64,000 nt of DNA. Origin: Nocardioides turkmenicus. GTDB taxonomy: Bacteria; Actinomycetota; Actinomycetes; Propionibacteriales; Nocardioidaceae. The stretch is taken from positions 277,696-341,695 of the forward strand of contig NZ_JAALAA010000003.1 of assembly GCF_011045035.1 (NCBI RefSeq), written 5' to 3'. Shown piece after piece: positions 15,152 to 22,309 of this stretch (positions are counted from its first letter, which is position 1; each line of letters opens with the position of its first letter). The translations under genes and the position numbers were made by a program. Below the pieces are notes generated by a model, which was given only the letters and a program-made list of their open reading frames with translations, ran no database searches and was not told the DNA's origin.

Positions 15152-17731
15152 GTGAGCGAAACGACCCCCACCTCTCTACCTACCCTCGACGCCCCCGGCG
15201 ACGCCGAGCTGATCACCGCCGTCCGTGGCGGTGACCTGGATGCGTACGGGACGCTGTTCGAGCGCCATGTCGAGTCCGCCCGCCGGCTCGCTCGTCAGCT
15301 GGTGTCCTCGGGCGACGTCGACGACCTCGTCTCCGAGGCGTTCGCGAAGGTGCTCAACGTGCTGCAGAAGGGCGGCGGCCCGGACCTGGCGTTCCGCGCC
15401 TACCTGCTGACGTCGCTGCGCCGGCTCCACGTGGACAAGATCCGCGCCGCCTCGAAGCTGACCACCACCGACGACCTGACGCCGTTCGACCCGGGCGTGC
15501 CCTTCGAGGACACCGCGGTGTCCGGCTTCGACAACCAGGCCGCCGCCAAGGCGTTCCAGCAGCTCCCCGAGCGCTGGCAGCAGGTGCTGTGGCACACCGA
15601 GGTCGAGGGCCAGAAGCCGGCCGAGATCGCGCCGATGCTCGGCATGTCCGCGAACTCGGTCTCCGCGCTCGCCTACCGGGCTCGCGAGGGCCTCAAGCAG
15701 GCCTTCATCTCGATGCACGCGCAGGACGCCGGCGAGGAGGCCTGCGCCACCACGCGCGCCAACCTGGGCGCCTACATCCGCAACGGTCTCTCCAAGCGCG
15801 ACTCGAAGAAGGTCGACGACCACCTGCAGGACTGCCGGCCGTGCACCGCGATCTACCTCGAGCTCACCGAGGTCAACTCCGGGATGGGCGCTTGGCTCGC
15901 CCCGGCCCTGCTCGGCGCCGCAGGCGCGGGTTACCTCGCCGTCGGTGGCGGTGTCGCCGCCAAGGGTGGCGTGGTGCTCTTCTTCGGACGGGTCAAGGAC
16001 TGGGTGCTGGGCGACCCCGTGGGACGTACCGTCGCGGGTGGTGCGGGCGTCGCGGCCGCCGCGGCCGTGGTCGCCGGGTTCGCGCTCACCGGCGGCGACC
16101 CGGCCCCGAAGACTCCGGCCGCGAACGAGCCCGCCGCGGAGGCGCCTGCCGACCCGGCTCCGGCCGCTCCGCCTGCGGCACCTCCCGCTGCCCCGCCCGC
16201 CGACCAGCCCGCTGCTCCGCCTGCGGCACCTCCGGCTGCCCCGCCGGCGGACCAGCCCGCAGACCAGCCCGCCGACCAGCCTGCTGACACCGCCCCGGCA
16301 CAGACGCAGCAGGCGCCGGTCATCACCAAGCCTCTGCCTGCCGTCGAGGCCACCCCCGGCGGCAAGACCGTCATCGACCTGACCCGAGGTGCCAGCGACG
16401 CCAACGGCGACCCGCTCTCGGTCAAGGAGGCCACCGTCGCCTCCCCCGCCCACGGCACCGTCACCAAGGGCGGCTCCACGACCTCCGGCGGCAAGGGCGG
16501 CGGCGTCAGCGGCGCGATCTTCGGCGGCCTGCGGATGGCCGACAAGCGGGTCACGACCGTGACGTACGTCCCCGAGAAGGGGTGGCGCGGCACCGACACG
16601 ATCGAGTACGTCCTCACCGACGGCAACGGCGGCGAGGTCGCCGGCACGGTCGACGTCACCACGCCCAACGCCGACCCGAAAGCCGTCCGCGACACTGCGA
16701 CCCTGACCAAGACCCCCGGGTCGAACGGCAACGGCCAGGGCAACAACGGCAACGGGAACGGCAACCAGCCCTCGACCGCGCAGGGGACCATCGACGTCCT
16801 GGCCAACGACACCGACGACAACGGCGACGCGCTGAGGCTGGTCGAGATCGTCGACCAGCCCGCGCACGGCAAGGCCGAGATCGTCGACGGCAAGGTCGTC
16901 TACACGATGACCCCCGGCTACGAGGGCGCCAGCGACACCTTCACCTACCGAATCTCGGATGGCCACGGCGGCAAGGACGTCGGTGCTGTGGTGGTGACCT
17001 TCGAGCAAGCTCCGAAGCACGACCCAAAAGTCGAGGTTGACGCCACCCCGCAGGACGGTGGCTTCGGTGCCGCGTTCTTCGGTTTTCCTGGCTCGCGGGG
17101 CTACGTCGACGCGACCGCGGACGTCACCGGCCTGCCCGAGGCCGCGGACGGTCGGTCGACCAAGCTGGTGATCACCGTGACCGGCCTGGAGCCCGCCTAC
17201 CTCGGCTGGCAGGCGTGCGGCACCGTCGCTCCTCCGCCGACCGGCAACACCTACTCCTACGAGTGCGAGCTGACCGGTGACGGTCGAGCAGCGCAGATCA
17301 GTTTCGTCCCGAAGGCGGGCGAGACGTGGACCTTCGAGGCCCGCATCGTCCCGAGCGGCTACGAGGACGCCGACGCGGACAACAACCGCGACAGCGTCTC
17401 GGGTTCCGCGGCCCCGGAGCCCACGCCGACACCGACGCCAACACCCACACCCACGCCGACCCCAACTCCGGAGCCCACGCCCACCGAGCCGCCGGACGTG
17501 CCCCAGGTGCCCACGCCGCCCACCACCCCGGACGTGCCGCAGCTGCCCACGCCGCCGACGGACTCTCCCAGCGACACCGAGAGCCCGAGCCCCTCGACCT
17601 CGGCTAGCCCGGAAGAGCCCGACCCCGGGACCGGCAAGGGCCCTGACGACCAGCCCAGCCAGGCGGCGAGCAGCGCAGACTCCAGCGCCCTGACCTGGAA
17701 GGGCTTTCTCAAGGCGATCGGCCTCGCCTGA
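15152..17731 (+). CDS. One-protein ECF sigma factor / zinc anti-sigma / membrane / extracellular-repeat fusion
   Basis: An 859-residue chimera. Residues about 14-75 are sigma region 2 (AELITAVRGGDLDAYGTLFE; DVDDLVSEAFAKVLNVL) and 120-185 are region 4 (LPERWQQVLWHTEVEGQKPA; NSVSALAYRAREGLKQAF). A zinc anti-sigma motif follows, HLQDCRPC with H224, C228 and C231. Hydrophobic segments lie at about 248-278 (Gly/Ala-rich, weak) and 294-316. Next come an Ala-Pro-Asp-Gln-rich linker to about 385, two cadherin/VCBS-like modules (about 389-507 and 508-621; IDVLANDTDDNGD, TFTYRISDGHGG), a third beta-rich module (about 624-753) and a Thr-Pro-rich tail. Sigma factors with a fused anti-sigma part are known in ECF classifications; the long repeat tail implies surface sensing. 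The GTG at 15152 is chosen because upstream in-frame codons add no sigma homology. Confidence 0.85.
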   Translation: MSETTPTSLPTLDAPGDAELITAVRGGDLDAYGTLFERHVESARRLARQLVSSGDVDDLVSEAFAKVLNVLQKGGGPDLAFRAYLLTSLRRLHVDKIRAASKLTTTDDLTPFDPGVPFEDTAVSGFDNQAAAKAFQQLPERWQQVLWHTEVEGQKPAEIAPMLGMSANSVSALAYRAREGLKQAFISMHAQDAGEEACATTRANLGAYIRNGLSKRDSKKVDDHLQDCRPCTAIYLELTEVNSGMGAWLAPALLGAAGAGYLAVGGGVAAKGGVVLFFGRVKDWVLGDPVGRTVAGGAGVAAAAAVVAGFALTGGDPAPKTPAANEPAAEAPADPAPAAPPAAPPAAPPADQPAAPPAAPPAAPPADQPADQPADQPADTAPAQTQQAPVITKPLPAVEATPGGKTVIDLTRGASDANGDPLSVKEATVASPAHGTVTKGGSTTSGGKGGGVSGAIFGGLRMADKRVTTVTYVPEKGWRGTDTIEYVLTDGNGGEVAGTVDVTTPNADPKAVRDTATLTKTPGSNGNGQGNNGNGNGNQPSTAQGTIDVLANDTDDNGDALRLVEIVDQPAHGKAEIVDGKVVYTMTPGYEGASDTFTYRISDGHGGKDVGAVVVTFEQAPKHDPKVEVDATPQDGGFGAAFFGFPGSRGYVDATADVTGLPEAADGRSTKLVITVTGLEPAYLGWQACGTVAPPPTGNTYSYECELTGDGRAAQISFVPKAGETWTFEARIVPSGYEDADADNNRDSVSGSAAPEPTPTPTPTPTPTPTPTPEPTPTEPPDVPQVPTPPTTPDVPQLPTPPTDSPSDTESPSPSTSASPEEPDPGTGKGPDDQPSQAASSADSSALTWKGFLKAIGLA
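16150..16290 (+). repeat. Ala-Pro-Asp-Gln coding repeats in the sigma fusion
   Basis: Codes for repeated APPAAPPAAPPADQP blocks and four further ADQP units. This is a low-complexity linker after the membrane segment, likely to vary in length between strains. Confidence 0.8.
17416..17490 (+). repeat. Thr-Pro dipeptide coding microsatellite
   Basis: A run of acRccg/acRccc units encoding PTPTPTPT-type sequence in the tail of the sigma fusion, of the kind used as a stalk crossing the cell wall. Prone to length change by slippage. Confidence 0.8.
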
Positions 17732-17749
17732 CCCAGCTCGCGAAACGTC

Positions 17750-17755
17750 TAAGGT
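17750..17755 (+). promoter_or_regulatory. -10 hexamer TAAGGT, leaderless aroA start
   Basis: TAAGGT ends 6 bases before the GTG at 17762. CTGACC at 17728-17733 is a plausible -35 with a 16-base spacer. Confidence 0.6.
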
Positions 17756-17761
17756 TGGGGT

Positions 17762-19057
17762 GTGACTACGACGACGGACCGCGCTGCTGACCCTGCGAAC
17801 GGACCGGCCGACCCCTGGCCGGCACCACGAGCGCGCGGTCCGGTGACCGCGACGGTGTCGCTGCCCGGGAGCAAGTCGCTGACCAACCGGGCGCTGCTGC
17901 TGGCCTCGATCGCCGACGGGCCCGGCGTCGTACGTCGGGCGCTGCGGTCCCGCGACACGCTGCTGATGGCGGCGGCGCTGACGTCGCTGGGGTCGCGGGT
18001 GGACACCGACGGCGACGACTGGGTCGTGACGCCCGGGACGTTCGGCGCCGACGCCGAGGTCGACTGCGGGCTGGCGGGGACGGTGATGCGGTTCGTACCT
18101 CCGGTGGCCGCGCTCTCCACCGGCACGATCGCCTTCGACGGCGACCCGCACATGCGCAAGCGGCCGGTCGGCGAGGTGCTGCGTGCGCTGCGCGACCTCG
18201 GCGTGGACATCGAGGGCGACGGGCTGCCGTTCACCATCCGGGGCGCCGGAGCGGTGCCCGGCGGGACCGTGGTGGTCGACGCCTCCGCGTCGAGCCAGTT
18301 CATCAGCGCGCTGCTGCTGGCCGGGGCACGCTACGAGAAGGGCGTGGACGTACGCCACGACGGCAAGCCGGTGCCCTCGCTCCCCCACATCGACATGACG
18401 GTCGCGATGCTGCGCGAGCACGGCGTCGCGGTCGACGACTCAGATGCCAACCGCTGGACCGTGGCACCGGGGCCGATCAAGGCCCTGGACCGCACCATCG
18501 AGCCCGACCTGTCCAACGCGGCCCCCTTCCTGGCGCTGGCGGCGGTCTCCGGCGGCACCGTGACCGTGCGCGACTGGCCGCAGGCCACCGACCAGCCCGG
18601 CGACCAGCTGCGCGAGGTGCTCTCCCTGATGGGCTGCGAGGTGCGGGTGGGCGACGACGGGCTCACCGTGACCGGACCGGAACGGCTCACCGGGATCGAC
18701 CTGGACATGCACGACATCGGCGAGCTCACCCCCGCCGTCGCGGCACTCTGCGCCCTCGCCGAGACGCCCTCCCACCTGACCGGTATCGGCCACATCCGCG
18801 GTCACGAGACCGACCGGCTCGCCGCGCTCGCCCGGGAGCTGGGCGCGCTCGGCGCCGACGTCACCGAGCACCCCGACGGTCTGACGATCCGGCCCGCGAC
18901 CCTGCACGGCGGGGTCTTCCACACCTACGCCGACCACCGGATGGCCCACGCCGGTGTGATCATCGGCGCAGTGGTCGAGGACGTCCTGGTCGAGAACATC
19001 ACCACCACGTCCAAGACCTTCACCGACTTCGCGCCCTTCTGGGCCGGCTTGTTCTGA
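17762..19057 (+). CDS. aroA: 3-phosphoshikimate 1-carboxyvinyltransferase (EPSP synthase)
   Basis: A 431-residue EPSP synthase of the shikimate pathway, joining PEP and shikimate 3-phosphate on the way to chorismate. The substrate-binding [15 protein letters not shown] motif (about residues 35-49), the [10 protein letters not shown] loop, [22 protein letters not shown] and the [11 protein letters not shown] motif near the C-terminus are all present. It is four bases upstream of rsgA and therefore co-transcribed with it, the same aroA-rsgA pairing as in Mycobacterium. The GTG at 17762 is supported by a -10 hexamer placed for a leaderless transcript. Confidence 0.96.
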   Translation: MTTTTDRAADPANGPADPWPAPRARGPVTATVSLPGSKSLTNRALLLASIADGPGVVRRALRSRDTLLMAAALTSLGSRVDTDGDDWVVTPGTFGADAEVDCGLAGTVMRFVPPVAALSTGTIAFDGDPHMRKRPVGEVLRALRDLGVDIEGDGLPFTIRGAGAVPGGTVVVDASASSQFISALLLAGARYEKGVDVRHDGKPVPSLPHIDMTVAMLREHGVAVDDSDANRWTVAPGPIKALDRTIEPDLSNAAPFLALAAVSGGTVTVRDWPQATDQPGDQLREVLSLMGCEVRVGDDGLTVTGPERLTGIDLDMHDIGELTPAVAALCALAETPSHLTGIGHIRGHETDRLAALARELGALGADVTEHPDGLTIRPATLHGGVFHTYADHRMAHAGVIIGAVVEDVLVENITTTSKTFTDFAPFWAGLF

Positions 19058-19061
19058 CGAC

Positions 19062-20075
19062 ATGGCGAAGGCACAGCGGCGCTACGGGACCGAGGACGTC
19101 GAGCACTACGACCGCCCGCGGCGCCGCACCCGACCACGTACGAAGGACCGGCCCAGCTACGACGACGCCGACCTCGGCCGGGTGATCACGGTCGACCGGG
19201 GCCGGTTCACGCTGGTCATGGACGACGCCCCCGAGGTCGAGGTGTGGGCGGTCAAGGCCCGCCCGCTCGGCCGCAAGGGTGTGGTCGTGGGCGACCGGGT
19301 GAAGGTCGTCGGCGACACCTCGGGTGCGGAGGGCGCACTGGCCAGGATCGTCGAGGTCGAGCCGCGGGAGACGGTGCTGCGGCGTACGGCCGATGACGAC
19401 GACCCCGTCGAGCGGGTCGTGGTCGCCAACGCCGACCAGCTGGTCATCGTCACCGCGATCGCCGATCCGGAGCCGCGCACGGGGTTCATCGACCGCGCGC
19501 TGGTGGCCGCCTACGAGGCGGGCATCGACCCGCTGCTGTGCATCACCAAGGCCGACCTGGCCGACCCGGAGTCGCTGGTCTCGATCTACCGGTCGCTGGG
19601 CGTACCGTGGGTCGTGACGCAGCGCGGCGGCGACATGAGCGCACTGCGCGCGGAGCTCGACGGGCGTACGTCGGTGCTGCTCGGCCACAGCGGCGTGGGC
19701 AAGTCGACGCTGGTCAACGCCATCGTCCCCGACGCCGGGCGGGAGGTCGGTCACGTCAACGCGGTCACCGGGCGAGGTCGGCACACCTCCACCTCGGCGC
19801 TGATGCTGCGGCTTCCCGAGGAGGCCGGGTGGATCGTGGACACCCCGGGGATCCGCACGTTCGGCCTGGCCCATGTCGAGCCCGAACGGCTCATCGTCTC
19901 CTTCCCGGATCTGGAGGAGGCGACGGCCGAGTGCCCGCGCGGGTGCACGCACTCCGCGGACGAGCCCGAGTGCGGCCTGGACGCCGCGATCGAGGCCGGC
20001 GGGCTCGATCCCGAGCGGGTCGCGTCGTTCCGTCGGCTGCTCGAGGCGCGGTCGGTGCCGGCGTACGCGCTCTGA
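19062..20075 (+). CDS. rsgA: Ribosome small-subunit-dependent GTPase RsgA
   Basis: A 337-residue circularly permuted GTPase with motif order G4-G1-G3: TKADL, then GHSGVGKST, then DTPG. An N-terminal OB fold precedes it and a C-terminal zinc knuckle follows (CPRGCTHSADEPECGL). RsgA checks late 30S assembly at the decoding centre. The very basic N-terminal 35 residues (RPRRRTRPRTKDRP) extend beyond the OB fold and probably bind rRNA. Start ATG lies four bases after the aroA stop, so the two form an operon. Confidence 0.95.
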   Translation: MAKAQRRYGTEDVEHYDRPRRRTRPRTKDRPSYDDADLGRVITVDRGRFTLVMDDAPEVEVWAVKARPLGRKGVVVGDRVKVVGDTSGAEGALARIVEVEPRETVLRRTADDDDPVERVVVANADQLVIVTAIADPEPRTGFIDRALVAAYEAGIDPLLCITKADLADPESLVSIYRSLGVPWVVTQRGGDMSALRAELDGRTSVLLGHSGVGKSTLVNAIVPDAGREVGHVNAVTGRGRHTSTSALMLRLPEEAGWIVDTPGIRTFGLAHVEPERLIVSFPDLEEATAECPRGCTHSADEPECGLDAAIEAGGLDPERVASFRRLLEARSVPAYAL

Positions 20076-20158
20076 CCTGGGTGATCTTGGATGCCCCGGG
20101 CGGTGTTTTCGTGGCGAACCGGTTACCAGGGGAGGCTTCGCTCCGCGGTCCTAGCCAC

Positions 20159-20164
20159 TAGAGT
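20159..20164 (+). promoter_or_regulatory. -10 hexamer TAGAGT, probable leaderless hisN start
   Basis: TAGAGT ends 8 bases before the GTG at 20173, with no Shine-Dalgarno. Confidence 0.45.
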
Positions 20165-20172
20165 GAACCCTC

Positions 20173-21045
20173 GTGGCGAGCACTCCTGACTACAACGACG
20201 ACCTGCGGCTGGCGCACCTGCTGGCCGACGACGCCGACTCCCTGTCGACGTCGCGGTTCAAGGCGCTCGACCTGCACGTCATGACCAAGCCCGACCTCAC
20301 TCCCGTCTCGGACGCGGACAAGGCCGTGGAGGAGTCGATCCGGCGTACGCTCTCCCGTGCCCGCACCCGCGATGCGATCACCGGCGAGGAGTCGGGGTCC
20401 TCGGGCTCATCCAGCCGACGCTGGATCGTCGACCCGATCGACGGGACGAAGAACTTCGTGCGCGGCGTGCCCGTCTGGGCGACGCTGATCGCGCTCGCGG
20501 TCGACGACGAGGTCGTGATGTCGGTCGTCTCCGCGCCCCAGCTCGGGCGGCGCTGGTGGGCGGCGAAGGGCCAGGGTGCCCACACCGGCAAGTCGCTGAT
20601 GAAGTCGACGCAGTGCCAGGTCTCCGACGTTCGCCGCCTCGAGGACGCCTCGATGTCCTACTCCTCGCTCCACGGCTGGGAGGAGCGCGACCGGCTCGAG
20701 GACTTCCTCGCGCTGATGCGCAGCTGCTGGCGCACACGTGCCTACTCCGACTTCTGGTCCTACATGCTGGTCGCCGAGGGTGCCGTCGACATCGCCGTCG
20801 AGCCGGAGCTCGAGGTCTACGACATGGCCGCGCTGGACATCATCGTGCGCGAGGCCGGCGGGACCTTCTCGTCCCTCGCCGGCGACCCCGGGCCATGGGG
20901 CGGCAACGCCTTGGCCACCAACGGCCACCTGCACGACGCGGTGCTCTCCTTCCTCGGCGGCCTGCCCGACGGCAACAACGACGCCGACTGGCCGGCGGCC
21001 CAGCCCGGCTCGGTCACCGCGTTCCGCCGTCCGGCAAGCGAGTAG
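20173..21045 (+). CDS. hisN: Histidinol-phosphatase, inositol-monophosphatase family
   Basis: A 290-residue Mg-dependent phosphatase of the IMPase fold. Metal and phosphate ligands are visible in GEESG (Glu), WIVDPIDGTKNFVRG (Asp/Asp/Thr) and ELEVYDMAALDIIVREAGG (Asp). This subgroup is the actinobacterial histidinol-phosphatase HisN, which performs the penultimate dephosphorylation of histidine biosynthesis; activity on inositol phosphate cannot be ruled out from sequence alone. The N-terminal NDDLRLAHLLADDADSLSTS matches HisN proteins. The gene follows rsgA by about 100 bases and has its own promoter. Confidence 0.9.
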   Translation: MASTPDYNDDLRLAHLLADDADSLSTSRFKALDLHVMTKPDLTPVSDADKAVEESIRRTLSRARTRDAITGEESGSSGSSSRRWIVDPIDGTKNFVRGVPVWATLIALAVDDEVVMSVVSAPQLGRRWWAAKGQGAHTGKSLMKSTQCQVSDVRRLEDASMSYSSLHGWEERDRLEDFLALMRSCWRTRAYSDFWSYMLVAEGAVDIAVEPELEVYDMAALDIIVREAGGTFSSLAGDPGPWGGNALATNGHLHDAVLSFLGGLPDGNNDADWPAAQPGSVTAFRRPASE

Positions 21046-21067
21046 TGCTGTCACACCAGACCCTGGC

Positions 21068-21081
21068 GTGACGCCTGTCAC
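21068..21081. promoter_or_regulatory. Inverted repeat in the CBS-gene promoter
   Basis: GTGACGCCTGTCAC has perfect 5-bp arms around 4 bases and lies just upstream of the -10. It is a possible operator for an unidentified regulator. Confidence 0.3.
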
Positions 21082-21087
21082 AGCCGC

Positions 21088-21093
21088 TACCGT
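21088..21093 (+). promoter_or_regulatory. -10 hexamer TACCGT, leaderless CBS-gene start
   Basis: TACCGT ends 6 bases before the ATG at 21100, with no Shine-Dalgarno. Confidence 0.5.
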
Positions 21094-21099
21094 TGATGC

Positions 21100-21531
21100 A
21101 TGAAGATCGCGGACGTACTCACTCGCAAGGCGATCGCCGAGGTGGTCACGATCGCTTCAACCGCCACCGTGCGTGATCTGCTCGGGGTGCTCGCCGAGCA
21201 CAGCATCGGGGCCTGTGTCGTCAGCGGCGACGGCACCGCCGTCGCCGGGATCGTCTCGGAGCGCGACGTGGTGCGGCGGCTCCACGAGAACGACGCGCTG
21301 CTCGCCGCCGAGGTCTCCTCGATCATGACCACCGAGGTCGAGACGTGCGACCCCGAGGCCACCATCGACGAGATCCTGGGCATCATGACCACGCGCCGGA
21401 TCCGGCACATGCCGGTCGTCTCCGACGACCGTCTGGTCGGCATCGTCAGCATCGGCGACCTGGTCAAGCACCGCATCGACCAGCTCGCCTTCGAGCGCGA
21501 CCAGCTCGAGGCGTACGTCCACCAGACCTAA
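21100..21531 (+). CDS. Two-CBS-domain protein
   Basis: A 143-residue protein made only of a CBS pair: residues about 8-63 (VVTIASTATVRDLLGVLAEH ... GIVSERDVVRRL) and 76-130 (MTTEVETCDPEATIDEILGI ... GIVSIGDLVKHRI). CBS pairs bind adenosine nucleotides and regulate partner enzymes or channels. Stand-alone forms of this size include hypoxic-response-type proteins of actinobacteria, but no partner is evident here. It has its own leaderless promoter. Confidence 0.92.
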   Translation: MKIADVLTRKAIAEVVTIASTATVRDLLGVLAEHSIGACVVSGDGTAVAGIVSERDVVRRLHENDALLAAEVSSIMTTEVETCDPEATIDEILGIMTTRRIRHMPVVSDDRLVGIVSIGDLVKHRIDQLAFERDQLEAYVHQT

Positions 21532-21595
21532 GGCGTTACAGAGGTCTGCACAGGACCTTCACAACTTCTGCAGCCTTTCCGGCCGCTCCGGCTTC

Positions 21596-21601
21596 TAGCC
21601 T
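21596..21601 (+). promoter_or_regulatory. -10 hexamer TAGCCT, leaderless response-regulator start
   Basis: TAGCCT ends 6 bases before the GTG at 21608, with no Shine-Dalgarno. Confidence 0.5.
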
Positions 21602-21607
21602 GAGCAT

Positions 21608-22309
21608 GTGCCAGAACATCTGACCGTCACCCGCCGGGTTCTCGTGGTCGAGGACGAGCCGGTCATCAACCAGGCCGTCTCGGACCGCCTCACCGCCGAG
21701 GGGTACGACGTCGTCCGGGCGTGGGACGGGCCGGGAGCCGTCTCCTCCTTCGAAGAGACCTCGCCGGACCTCGTCGTCCTCGACGTGATGCTGCCGGGCT
21801 ACGACGGCCTGGAGGTGTGCCGCCGGATCCAGGCCGTACGTCCCGTGCCGGTGCTCATGCTCACCGCCCGTACCGACGAGGCCGACGTGCTGGTCGGGCT
21901 CGGGGTCGGGGCCGACGACTACCTGACGAAGCCGTTCCGCGCCCGTGAGCTCGTGGCCCGGGTGAACGCGCTCCTGCGGCGCGTGGAGCGGGCGGCCGAG
22001 CTGGCCGGGTCGCCGCGGCGTACGGCTGAGATCGGGGGGCTGCGGATGGATTCGGCCGCCCGGCGGGTCTGGGTCGACGGGTCCGAGGTCAGGCTGACGC
22101 CGACCGAGTTCGACCTGCTGGTCTGCCTGGCCGCCGACCCGGGCGCCGTGGTCACCCGCGAGCGGCTGCTCGCCGAGGTCTGGGGCTGGAACGATGCCTC
22201 CGGGACCCGCACCGTCGACAGTCACGTGAAGGGGCTGCGCGCCAAGATCGGGTCGGCGCGGGTACGCACCGTGCACGGGGTCGGCTACGCGCTGGAGGCC
22301 GGCGAATGA
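21608..22309 (+). CDS. OmpR/PhoB-family response regulator
   Basis: A 233-residue regulator. The receiver domain has the acidic pocket VEDEP, the phosphorylation site in LVVLDVMLPGYDG (Asp about 57), the Thr switch in MLTARTDEAD and Lys in DDYLTKPF. The C-terminal winged helix is typical (LTPTEFDLLVCLAADPGAVV, RTVDSHVKGLRAKIG, RTVHGVGYAL). The stop overlaps the kinase start (ATGA), so the pair is translationally coupled. The target genes are unknown. Confidence 0.95.
   Translation: MPEHLTVTRRVLVVEDEPVINQAVSDRLTAEGYDVVRAWDGPGAVSSFEETSPDLVVLDVMLPGYDGLEVCRRIQAVRPVPVLMLTARTDEADVLVGLGVGADDYLTKPFRARELVARVNALLRRVERAAELAGSPRRTAEIGGLRMDSAARRVWVDGSEVRLTPTEFDLLVCLAADPGAVVTRERLLAEVWGWNDASGTRTVDSHVKGLRAKIGSARVRTVHGVGYALEAGE

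Noticed and set aside
16150..17490. Short repeats considered as a CRISPR array
   Set aside because: Units are in-frame coding repeats (APPADQP, TP) with no constant repeat/spacer pattern and no cas genes.
15176..18421. 1081-codon open frame on the minus strand across the sigma fusion and aroA
   Set aside because: It is antisense to two well-supported genes, has low-complexity Arg/Gly/Val-rich sequence and no domain. Long antisense frames are expected in DNA this rich in GC.
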